Below are positions 9,201 through 17,109 of a stretch of DNA of 17,109 bases, piece by piece; position 1 is the first letter of the stretch; each line of letters begins with the position of its first letter. This DNA comes from Parachlorella kessleri (taxonomy: Eukaryota; Chlorophyta; Trebouxiophyceae; Chlorellales; Chlorellaceae): NCBI GenBank assembly GCA_001598975.1, contig BBXU01000452.1, positions 1 through 17,109 of the forward strand, given 5' to 3'. Both the position numbers and the translations under genes were made by a program. Under the pieces are notes generated by a model that was given only the letters and a program-made list of their open reading frames with translations, searched no databases and was not told the origin of the DNA.

Positions 9201-11391
9201 ACCACTTTCATCCGAAAAGCAACTCTTCAGGATTAACTCAGTTTTCTAATAACAATAAGGTCCAATCAGCCCAGCCCGCCGAGTGCAAACACATGCATGC
9301 ACACAGGTTTCCCGCGCGACAACATTTCACACCTCACCTGCGTGTCCACTGCCACCACCTTGGCCAGTGTGTGGAGCGCCACGTACCGGATGTTATTGTC
9401 CTTATTGGCCAGAAAGCGGCCCAGGATATTGACTGCTAGCACACGCAGCCCTCCAATGCTCTCCACCGCCATGATGGTCTGCAAGCTTAGCGAAACATGT
9501 CAGAGGGCTTGTGGACAGTAGGCCGATGCAGCAACAAACAAGAGTGGCATTGACGCATCTGTGCTTGCATGACATGCCAGATTTATAACCCTTGTACGCC
9601 TGCATGTCTCACTAAGTTCCGCTTAACACCGTCCATACCTGCACACACTCGTACAGGATGGCATTGCCAGCATTGCGAGCCGACTCGGTGTTGGTGGCCA
9701 CTTGGGCCAACACGTCACTCATGGCATCGCTGGCATCGGCACTGCCCTTGCCCAGGACGCGTAGGAGCCGCAGTAGCTGCGAACAAGAAGGTACGTGATG
9801 AGCAAGGAGTCCAGACCTCCAGAGTACGGCAGGCGGAATACTTGCTATCACCTGCGTCTGGCCTCCTTTCAGATAGCTGGGAACAATACTGGTTTGACAT
9901 GACGATGGTGCGCACAAGCAGATGCTCATTGGATATTTTCAATCCCAGCCCTCCTCTACCTTCACTTGCAGGAAAGGGTCAGTGATGCCGCCAACATCAT
10001 GGTCAGCTGAGAAGCCGCTCATCAGCAAGCTACGCAAGATCTTGCACAGCGTGGGCACTTGCTCCCGGTAGATCTCTACCGCCGCCGGCTCCATCTTGCA
10101 GATGTCAAGCATGAGGGTCACGCCTGCATTCTCCCGTGGTGCCATCTGTAAGTACAGCTCCTCTTGTGAATACAGCTGTCCTGTACCACAATTGGTGTCC
10201 TACTCGCAGTCACGCAACCTGAAAGGAACGTGGTGCCATTTGCTGTATTTTGGATGCAACATTAATGAGTCCACCCAGCCCAGTTTCATTGCAACCATAC
10301 ATAGATCCCCACCTGAAAGCAATACGCCATGGTTACGGTCGTTCAGCAGGTCAGCCGCCCTGCCAATGAAGCTCTCCAGCATATCTGGAATCTTGTGCAG
10401 AACCCTGCAGAGCGTATTGCCAGATGCTTATATGGAATTGCCCACGGGTTAGGACATGCCCGCACCCAACCTGCTCACGATCCCAGCAAACGCAAGGGGA
10501 GCTAAGCCCAGACATATCCACTGTTGGCAAACGGGGTGCACACCATATTTATCACTCACTCCCGTGATAGCTTCAACAATCCTCGCAGCCAGCTCCCTGC
10601 ACTGCTGATCTTTAGTGACCCCACCTGGTGGCACAAAGTGCTGCTTTCTTGCGAATGTATGGGTTAGCACTCTGCAGCAGGCGCTCCACCTCGGGGGCCA
10701 GGTCGCGAGCCATCTCTGTCGAGGCAATGTTGCCCAGCGCACATAGCGCCAGGCCCACTGTGTATTGATTTTTGGAGTTCAGGTCGTTCTTGAGCGAGTT
10801 AGTAACAAGCATGAGCACCTCCTGCCTCTCGTCCAGCAGCACCATCAGCCCCAGGTAGCCGATGCGCTGCAAGGGGCAGGCGTATGAGGCTTGCCATTTG
10901 GCCTGGGTTTCAGAGAGGCCAGCGTCGGTGCTGCTTCATTGTTTTTTACTTCCAAGCCCGCACCGGCAACTTTACGCTGGCTTGCCACCCCATTCAAAAC
11001 AGCGTAGGCTGTTCCGGTGTTGCCGCCCCGCACCTTCTCAGGAAAGCCGGGAGAGGCAATGAGTTTGAGCGTTTCCATCTGCCCAAAGTGGGTGGGGTAG
11101 CCGAGCATGTGCATAAACAACAGTTTGCACACGTTGCGCGGCCGGTAGCTGCCATCCTGCTCCTTGAAGGCCTGCCGAAGGGCAGCTGATTCTTTGGCGA
11201 CTACATCGCGCTCCTCTGCCGTGGTCTGCAGATACACGCCACATTACACACTCTTTAACCAGACTCTTTAACCCCGGGTTACCCCAACTGGCACCACAGT
11301 GAGAGATCAAAGCTCCAGCCTAGCCAGCACTGGCGCCGACCGATCTCACCTTGCAGCTCCTCACTTGCTTGATTAAGTCCCTGCGCATCAT
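6238..11391 (-). CDS. AP1G1: AP-1 complex subunit gamma (gamma-adaptin), complete, 15 exons, 813 aa
   Basis: Large subunit of the AP-1 clathrin adaptor, which sorts cargo at the trans-Golgi network and endosomes. Exons from 5' to 3' on the minus strand: 11391-11350, 11225-11034, 10866-10625, 10404-10313, 10123-9960, 9776-9639, 9478-9338, 9135-9043, 8862-8784, 8634-8558, 8404-8230, 7967-7862, 7638-7446, 7160-6669, 6453-6238. The sum is 2442 bases with all phases consistent. The N-terminal trunk (about residues 1-578) has [40 protein letters not shown]-like [32 protein letters not shown]-like [20 protein letters not shown] and [15 protein letters not shown]. The Ala/Pro-rich hinge carries a clathrin-box-like LLALD at 619-623 and acidic [13 protein letters not shown] repeats. 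The ear (699-813) starts FTAWEKGG and ends EVSGFPPGY. An in-frame TGA 12 bases upstream supports ATG 11391; ATG 11388 is an alternative. Human gamma-adaptin is about 822 aa. Confidence 0.97.
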
Positions 11392-12366
11392 ACAAGTCTG
11401 TCAGCAGGGTGCTCGAGGCAGCACACTCCCCACAACGCAGCGTTACACAGCACAAGAGATCGGTCGGCGTTTGACTCACCCCAGCCGAATTGTCATCGTG
11501 CCGGAATGCCTTGGCTCTCAATGCTACGCCACAGTAGGAGGCAACACTTGCCCACCTAGGTGCACCTCATGCCCAGGCCCTCCTGGGGAATGCCTGCTTT
11601 GGGGCAGCATGCTCAGCAGACATCTGCATCCCAGGGGGACAGCCCAGAAACATATTTAACTGCCTCTGTGGTTGTCTACTGCCCTTGTGCTTGCAGTTTG
11701 TTCCCTTTTCTGATCCTGCCTGCTTATTGACGCAGCTGGCACCCGCCACACTGCTGTCTGACCCCTTCCTGTCACTTGCATCTTAAACGGCACCCCCGGA
11801 GTAAAGTCATGCCACCATGTTACAAGCAAGCAAGTAATCTGAATGTGGAACTGACACAGCAGGGTACTGGGCCAGATACGCACTACTTGCCTCCTGCGAC
11901 TGCAAGCATTAAAGCGCACACTCAGTGGCTATTTAGTCCTGGTCCATAATGCAGCAAAGGTGGCCTTACGGTGGGTGTTCAAGTGGCAAGATTTAAATGA
12001 TAGACACTGGGGCATTCACCACAAGAGCACAAGTGAAGGGCAGCCTGACAGCTCCATTCAACCCAAGGTGGCCATGCGGGGGCGAGGGCCTGCTACTAGC
12101 TATGCCCTGGCTGCCCCACCCGTGACTAACAGTCCCCTCCAGAGCCTCAAGGCCCTGGGCACGAGCAACACATGCAACCTTGATAACAGCCAGGTGTGTT
12201 TATGTTGACACATTTTACCCCGAACCCTTCAAAATCCACACAAACTCGCAAGCACACTCGCAAATCAATCTCCACAACAAACTCACATCCTCAAGTCCAA
12301 GCACAACCACAACTTGTCATACAAAGCCACCTTCCCTTCTATTAATTTCATTGATCTATTAATTTG
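11392..12366 (-). other. AP1G promoter/5' UTR and DCC-gene 3' UTR
   Basis: Almost 1 kb with no convincing coding sequence. Both flanking genes read leftward on the minus strand, so the right part is the 3' UTR of the DCC-like gene and the left part the promoter of AP1G. On the minus strand the segment about 12360-12190 is GT- and A-rich, as is usual for green-algal 3' UTRs. TGTAA on that strand occurs at 11824-11820 and again at 11447-11443; the first is a plausible DCC-gene polyadenylation signal, giving a 3' UTR of roughly 540 bases. The short ORFs here show no family motif. Confidence 0.5.
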
Positions 12367-13779
12367 TCACTGCTTCATGTCAGAACCGGCCTTGCACATC
12401 TTCTTCTCTTGCAGAACGACGGACATGTCAGGCCGTCCTGTGATTGGCAGCCTGTATTTGGCCCAGATCCCATATACCCTGCAGATGGCCAGGTACACGG
12501 GAGCAACAGCGATTGCAAGTAGCCTGTGAAAGGTTGAAGGGGGTCCAAGGTACGGCAGGGAGTACCTGCGCTGTCCATAATGCAGGGATGGGCCCACAGC
12601 AGGGTAATCCAAAGCAATCACCCACACACGGCATTTCTCCCAAAGCCAACCAAAGGAGTGACACCCAAGCTGCCGGCGTGCAATCGATCTCCTTACCAGT
12701 TGGCTGCCTTCATGACCGGCTCATATTTTGTGGCTGCATATACCCAGCCCAGCCCAACTGCATCATACAGTCTTCGAAAGACCTCCACGTCAGTGACTAC
12801 AGTGCCATCAGGGAGGACAGCATGGATACGCTCCATGGCCTGCAAGCATGCGATAATTCACTAGTAGAGGATCTCCGGTACAGGTAATCTTGGCAAGGTG
12901 TAACTCTGCATAGGATAGGGAGACCCCCAGCCACAACCCTTCAGGAAACGAAAGTTTTAGGGACGTCCATTCTCAATGCAAGTGTGTTGCAAGTAAGCGG
13001 ATGTAAGCCTCGAGCTCCCGAGCGATGGAGATGCATATGGGACAGGGGCCACAGCCGCCAACTGGCACTACGTTCTCGCCCTGCACCCTGCCATGTGCAA
13101 GCTGTAAGACACAAGCAAGCACTATTTGGTTTTATAGACCAATCCTGCACCTGACAGCACACGCTCACCTGCTCATAGCCTACACCGTAGTTGTCCTCGG
13201 CTTTGTATTCTGGAGAGGCCACATCCACAAAGTCTATCTTGCCAAAGCCTGCGTCTCGCCGCTTCAGCATATCCACCTCCCTCATACAGAGGGGACACTC
13301 GCCATCGTAGAGCATCCGTATCTCCCAGGTGGGCTTTGCGGGAGCGCTCTGCTCCGAACGTCCTGCAGCGGCCACGAGTCCAGCAGCCTACCAACGAATT
13401 AAAAGCCTTCCTGTGTCTCTTTGGCCAGCCCCGCACTTTTTCAAAGATTTGAAGCGCTTCCCAGGAGCTATCAACCAGCAACAGCTAGCAGCTGACACAA
13501 AGGGCGGCAGGCCAGTCGCTGGCACAGCTGCACCACACAGGAGTGGGAGGACTTGCCTCCCGTTGCCACGCTTGCACCACTGCCGTTGGTGGCCCCGCTG
13601 TGGACAACTCGCAACAGTTGCGGTCGCACAGCCGGCCAGCCCCTGACTGGCTGAAGTCGCAATGCAGTAGTGCTGGTCATGATCGTGCCACGGAGCCCTG
13701 CGGCCGCCATGGAGTTCGGAGCGCAGTTGGACAAGGACTTGGAAGGTACTAGACGGCTGGGAAGGCAACAAAGCTTCAT
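12367..13779 (-). CDS. DCC/DUF393-family thiol-disulfide oxidoreductase-like protein (4 exons, exon 1 uncertain)
   Basis: The family is named for its Asp-Cys-Cys pattern and is predicted to exchange disulfides; plant members are mostly organellar and poorly characterised. Secure exons on the minus strand are 13362-13169, 12839-12697 and 12523-12367 (TGA), with consistent phases. Exon 2 holds IRMLYDGECPLCMREVDMLKRRD with the CPLC redox-type motif, followed by KIDFVDVASPEY. Exon 3 has RIHAVLPDGTVVTDVEVFRRLY and GLGWVYAATKYEP. Exon 4 has a hydrophobic segment LLAIAVAPVYLAI, then VYGIWAKYRLPITGRP. Exon 2 needs a phase-1 upstream exon. The best source is the frame from ATG 13779 (MKLCCLPSRLVPSKS, rich in Ser, Ala, Arg and poor in acids, like a chloroplast or mitochondrial transit peptide). 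It can splice at AGTG/GTGCAA (exon end 13578), giving 231 aa. A later donor near 13471 is also possible. Confidence 0.85.
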
Positions 13780-14049
13780 GCTAGGCTTCTCTGTGACTTT
13801 GCGCCCGCTCAGGCGTTGACTACAACCTGACTGTATCCAGGGGAGAGGGAATGTGCCTGGGCTTCCTTGGCTACCAAACTTGGAAAAGCTGGTGCTTCTA
13901 GTTCTGAACTTTGTCCTATCCTCTCGTGTCCCAACAACAACAAAGTGCTATGATGAGAGGCATCCGCAAGCCGGACACACCCCCAGACAAGGCTATGGGT
14001 AACTCTCCAAATGCCCCCATAAGCAGGCATGGAAAACTCTAAAAATTAT
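13780..14049 (-). other. Intergenic: carrier 3' UTR and DCC-gene promoter
   Basis: This 270-base spacer lies between two genes read leftward. No coding segment, TGTAA signal on the minus strand or clear TATA element was seen. Confidence 0.5.
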
Positions 14050-16116
14050 CTACCTATCCCTCCACTTGTACAGCTGCTCCGCACACAGCTCCCAGGCCAG
14101 CCACTGTGCCGCGTTAGCTGGGAAGGCTCGTATGAGTGTGGGGCTTAAGCCCGCGTACAAGGACCTCAGACCACCTGCACGGAATCACCAGCACAGACTC
14201 TGTAGCCAGGTTGCACAGCTCACAAGCCAGCCTGCCATTGCCATCCATGCAGCTTGCGACCTACATCACACGGCACTGTGCAGGTGGCCAGCATGGCAGC
14301 CCCCCTCCAGCCTCTCTTTGACCCCTTGCCACGTCACACCTACCCCCAGCTGACCTACCTTCAGCATAAAGCAGCTGCAGCTGCCGCGCAACACCCACAT
14401 CCAGCGGCGTGCCCGGCCAAGCGGTCTGTATTCTCGTCTTGGCAACGTCTATGGGCAGCACTGTTGCCCACATCGCCATGCCCGCCAGGCCCCCACACAT
14501 GATGGCCGAGGCGGCGTCCTGGAGCTGCTGCCACAGGCTGCGGGGGATGCGGCGGTCGACTGGCCGGCCTGGGACCACACGCCGCAGCATCTGCACGCAC
14601 CGCGTGACCAGGAACGTCCACCATTGCTTACGTGCACTTGTGGTGCCGTCGCCCTAGCTCAACCATGGATAAGCCACCTTTCAACCTAGCCCAGACCAGG
14701 GAATAGAGCGGAATGTAATAGTGCTTGTGGGTCCGCGACTGGCTAGCCGGCCGGTTGGCTGGTGGCTGCCTGCCCGCCAACTTTAGCACCGTTAGGATAT
14801 GCCTGTCTGTAGTTAGTATTGACACACCTCATAGCTGCTGAAGTAGATAGCGTTGCCGGGCATCTCCCTGGCCATGGTGCCCCCCAGGCCCCGGGCCAGC
14901 CCCGCCAGCCCCTCGCTGCGCACCACCTGGCGCAGGCAGTCCAGGGGGCCGCTATAGGAGTGGAGGCTGTCCATGGCTCCCAGCTGCATGCGGCACTGCA
15001 GGCGGGGAGGGGAATGGGGGAGTGAGGAGGGGCTGCGCTGGCAACTTAGAGCAAACCATACCACCAACGTGGGTGGGCGGGCTTCATATAGGGACCTGCT
15101 CCCAGGATGCACGACCACCGGATGCATGTTGCATAGGGAGTTAAGATTACAAAACGCGCTACCTCCTGCGGAGTGTCATCACAGTTTTAAAATCATTAGA
15201 TGCCAATTGCATCAGGCAGATCCTAGCAGAAATGAAGGCAGTGTCAAGGTACCTTGATGAGCTCGGCAGGGCTCAGCACAAAACTGAGGAAGAACCCCGC
15301 TGTGCCTGCTGAGAGAGGGATGGCAAGGCCAGCTGGCAGGTCCACAGAGGGGTGCGTCGTTGATTGCAGCATGGCCTGGTATACCTGCATTGCCCACGGC
15401 GCGGTGAAAGGTGACTGCAACCCTCATCATGCTTGCACGATCATCATGTCGATAGGCAAGGACGCATGTACACAGAAATGTAACTTTGGCGCTCAACCAG
15501 GCTTGAAGGCACTTCAATGCACGGCATGGCCGTGTGCACCTACCGCATAGTTCACCCCCGTCTCCACTGCACCGCCTATCAAGGGAGGCGTCAGGCCTCG
15601 ATAGAGCCCCCTAACCTGCAGCCAGCCGACCACAGCTGCGGGTAAGCCTCCCGTGCTACCTCTCCACCGTGCTATGCTTGCCACAGCACTCCTTACAGGC
15701 TGAGCATGCAGGTTGAGATATCTTGACTGGAGCATCACGCGGCTGCATGGCCACTCACCCCCTCCGCTCGAAGGATGGTAATGAAGGCGTCCCACGGGCC
15801 CCTGTAGTGGCTGCCAGAAGCTTGGAGCCTGACTTTGACCGTGTCAAAGGGGAAGCCGGAGGTGATGTTGGCCGAGCCCGCCACGCAGCCGGCTATGTAG
15901 TCGAGGACGGGGTCAGCATCCAAGCTGCGATGGCCCCCTCCTGCACACACACCAGCTACCGGCTAGCCTCCGCTCGCGGGGCATGTCCCACAGCCCTTCC
16001 ATGTTGTGGAATTGCTCTAGACAGCTCCGAGGCATGGCAGGCCGCTGGCACTTGGACAGATGCAGTCAGTCAGTGGCTCGAGCACGGCCATACAGTCCCA
16101 GCTCACCTGTTCCCAT
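14050..16116 (-). CDS. Mitochondrial carrier (SLC25), ornithine/basic amino acid or acylcarnitine-type, 7 exons, 306 aa
   Basis: Six-helix inner mitochondrial membrane exchanger. Exons on the minus strand: 16116-16107, 15940-15759, 15615-15544, 15384-15253, 14995-14828, 14590-14359, 14174-14050 (TAG), sum 921 bases. The three signature motifs are present: PFDTVK (residues 34-39), PAELIK (127-132) and PIDVAK (234-239), about 100 residues apart. The predicted substrate contact points carry Glu82 (IGGAVETGVNY), Arg-Glu 175-176 (REMPGN) and Arg281 (IRAFPANAA). This matches the pattern of SLC25A15 (ornithine) and fits a cationic amino acid substrate. The plant relatives BOU and BAC1/2 are close alternatives, so no symbol is given. 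Exon 1 is only 10 bases (MGT plus one base). It rests on a strong donor ACAG/GTGAGC with correct phase and an in-frame TAG 24 bases upstream of the ATG. Another start in the 115 bases nearer exon 2 is possible; the carrier core is certain. Confidence 0.93.
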
Positions 16117-16627
16117 ACAAGCCCTCCCAAAGTGCTACGTGTGCGTGTCTTTCTCTGTAAGCAACCAGTTGGCTGGCTGGTGGCTCAAGGCCTGCAGTAG
16201 ACTAACAACAGGTTGGCAGTCACCTGGGCAGACTGCACTGACCTCTCGCTCGCCACTGCTTTGCAGGACCTTGCAGCACTTCTATACGGTTCCTACAAAC
16301 CTCACCTTGTTATCTCTAGCAGAATGTGCCGGGCTACTGAAAACAAGGCAAACCATCCACCAGCAGACAAGTGTTCGACAAAGTGATCTTATCACTAGAA
16401 GTCGATCTAACTGATGTGAGGGGACTTGCACACCATTACTGGCCCAAAACGCAGGTCTTGGCGTTGGGGGGTATTGGCCCCATTGCTTGCCATGGCCCAT
16501 TGGAGTCAATGGGTCCAAAGATTCCGGACCAGGTCCTCTACGCTTGACATATTTTTGCACGGTCTCTGCTTTGACGAATTGTATCGACAAGCTCAGGAAA
16601 CATGATGCCTTGATCCGGCCCTCGCCA
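16117..16627. promoter_or_regulatory. Divergent promoter region of the carrier and COG6
   Basis: About 510 bases separate the two start codons, which point away from each other, so both promoters must lie here. Noted elements: ATTGG (CCAAT box read on the minus strand) at about 16474 and 16499, the second inside the perfect inverted repeat CCCATTG-GAGT-CAATGGG at 16496-16513, and GGTCC...GGACC shortly after. No good TATA box was found. A tiny upstream ORF, ATG ATG CCT TGA, sits at 16602-16613, 15 bases before the COG6 ATG in another frame. Promoter function is inferred from position only. Confidence 0.45.
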
Positions 16628-17024
16628 ATGACGTCTTCTGCCTTGGCTCCTGGCCTTGCCAGGAAAGTGAAGAAGGTGCGTTCGCAGCTTTGAAGCTCTA
16701 TTCACAAGAATAGCAGCAGAGCTATCAGGCGCAACTCAGCCCAACCCCAAGTCTAGGAGTACTGCTAGCCCAAGGCTCTAGCCACGGAAGTTGTGACCCA
16801 TCCGCCTGCACCTGGCTTCAGATACTCGACACTAAGACCGAGGCACCAGAGATAGTGGGATCCCTCTCCACCTTGTCCAGCTTCTATGCTGAGAACACGC
16901 CTGCAGCACGGCGGCAGCTGCGCTCCACGATAGAGAACGAGGGTGTCAAGATCAACGAGGAGTTCCTGGCGGCAGCAGAGTCGGTGATACAGGTACGAAG
17001 CTTTGGCATGGGCTCACCATTTGG

Positions 17025-17107
<83 letters not shown>

Positions 17108-17109
17108 GT
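16628..17109 (+). CDS. COG6: Conserved oligomeric Golgi complex subunit 6, N-terminus (3' partial)
   Basis: COG6 belongs to lobe B of the COG tether, which handles retrograde vesicles within the Golgi. Exons visible: 16628-16675 (MTSSALAPGLARKVKK, donor AAG/GTGCGT) and 16822-16992 (57 codons, donor CAG/GTACGA), both phase 0. The joined sequence has the hallmark COG6 N-terminus: LAPGLARKVKK, then ILDTKTEAPEIVGSLSTLSSFY, ENTPAARRQLRSTIE and KINEEFLAAAESV. The rest of the protein (usually well over 600 aa) lies beyond the window; the last 117 bases are intron and microsatellite. The frame is open upstream to an ATG at 16487, but the start at 16628 matches the plant COG6 N-terminus best. Confidence 0.93.
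17026..17106. repeat. GT microsatellite, about 40 units, in COG6 intron 2
   Basis: An uninterrupted GT repeat starts about 34 bases after the splice donor of COG6 exon 2 and runs to 17106, followed only by CGT at the window end. Because the sequence stops here, the true repeat length is unknown. Confidence 0.95.

Noticed and set aside
12444..12887. 147-codon plus-strand ORF
   Set aside because: It overlaps two well-supported DCC-gene exons on the other strand and has no conserved motif.
13173..13481. Alternative 102-codon minus-strand frame upstream of the DCC catalytic exon
   Set aside because: It reads the catalytic exon out of frame, destroying the CPLC motif and the family match.
1..17109. 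Bacterial-type operons, CRISPR arrays, insertion sequences, tRNA or rRNA genes
   Set aside because: None seen. Coding regions are intron-split eukaryotic genes, the only repeats are microsatellites, homopolymers and one short duplication, and no tRNA-like cloverleaf or rRNA stretch was recognised by eye.

Overview
The window is ordinary-looking nuclear DNA of a photosynthetic eukaryote, most likely a chlorophyte green alga. The case rests on four things: every conserved gene is cut into short exons by GT-AG introns of roughly 70-450 bases with TGCAG-type acceptors; the proteins have plant or algal relatives (a fused plant-type histidine enzyme, a plant-type DCC/DUF393 protein with a transit-peptide-like N-terminus); the coding sequence is moderately G/C-rich; and GT microsatellites and poly-G runs are common. 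Genus and species cannot be told from the sequence alone. No bacterial, viral, mobile-element, CRISPR, tRNA or rRNA feature was found.

Layout, left to right. (1) 1-400: a GT microsatellite, a poly-G run and non-coding sequence that looks like the end of an intron. (2) 401-2613, plus strand: the C-terminal HisF part of the histidine-biosynthesis IGP synthase, 5 exons, 5' end outside the window. (3) 2614-3819: gap with an unresolved cysteine-rich candidate small gene. (4) 3820-6069, plus: complete GPN3 GTPase, 9 exons, 273 aa. (5) 11391-6238, minus: complete AP-1 gamma-adaptin, 15 exons, 813 aa, convergent with GPN3. (6) 13779-12367, minus: DCC/DUF393 thiol-disulfide oxidoreductase-like protein, 4 exons, first exon uncertain. 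(7) 16116-14050, minus: complete mitochondrial carrier of the ornithine/basic amino acid/acylcarnitine group, 7 exons, 306 aa. (8) 16628 to the right end, plus: first two exons of COG6, divergent from the carrier. (9) A GT microsatellite of about 40 units runs almost to the end of the window.

The genes are unrelated housekeeping functions and do not form a pathway cluster: amino acid synthesis, RNA polymerase assembly/import (GPN3), clathrin-coated vesicle formation (AP-1 gamma), Golgi tethering (COG6), mitochondrial solute transport, and a probable organellar redox protein. Exon boundaries given here were worked out by hand. For six genes the exon lengths and phases add up to an uninterrupted reading frame; only exon 1 of the DCC gene and the very short exon 1 of the carrier rest on weaker evidence. 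I see no convincing new biological system. The points most worth checking are the cysteine-rich candidate gene at about 2842-3780, a duplicated 5' splice site and a perfect intronic hairpin in the histidine gene, probable overlapping 3' ends of GPN3 and AP1G, and the compact divergent promoter between the carrier and COG6.
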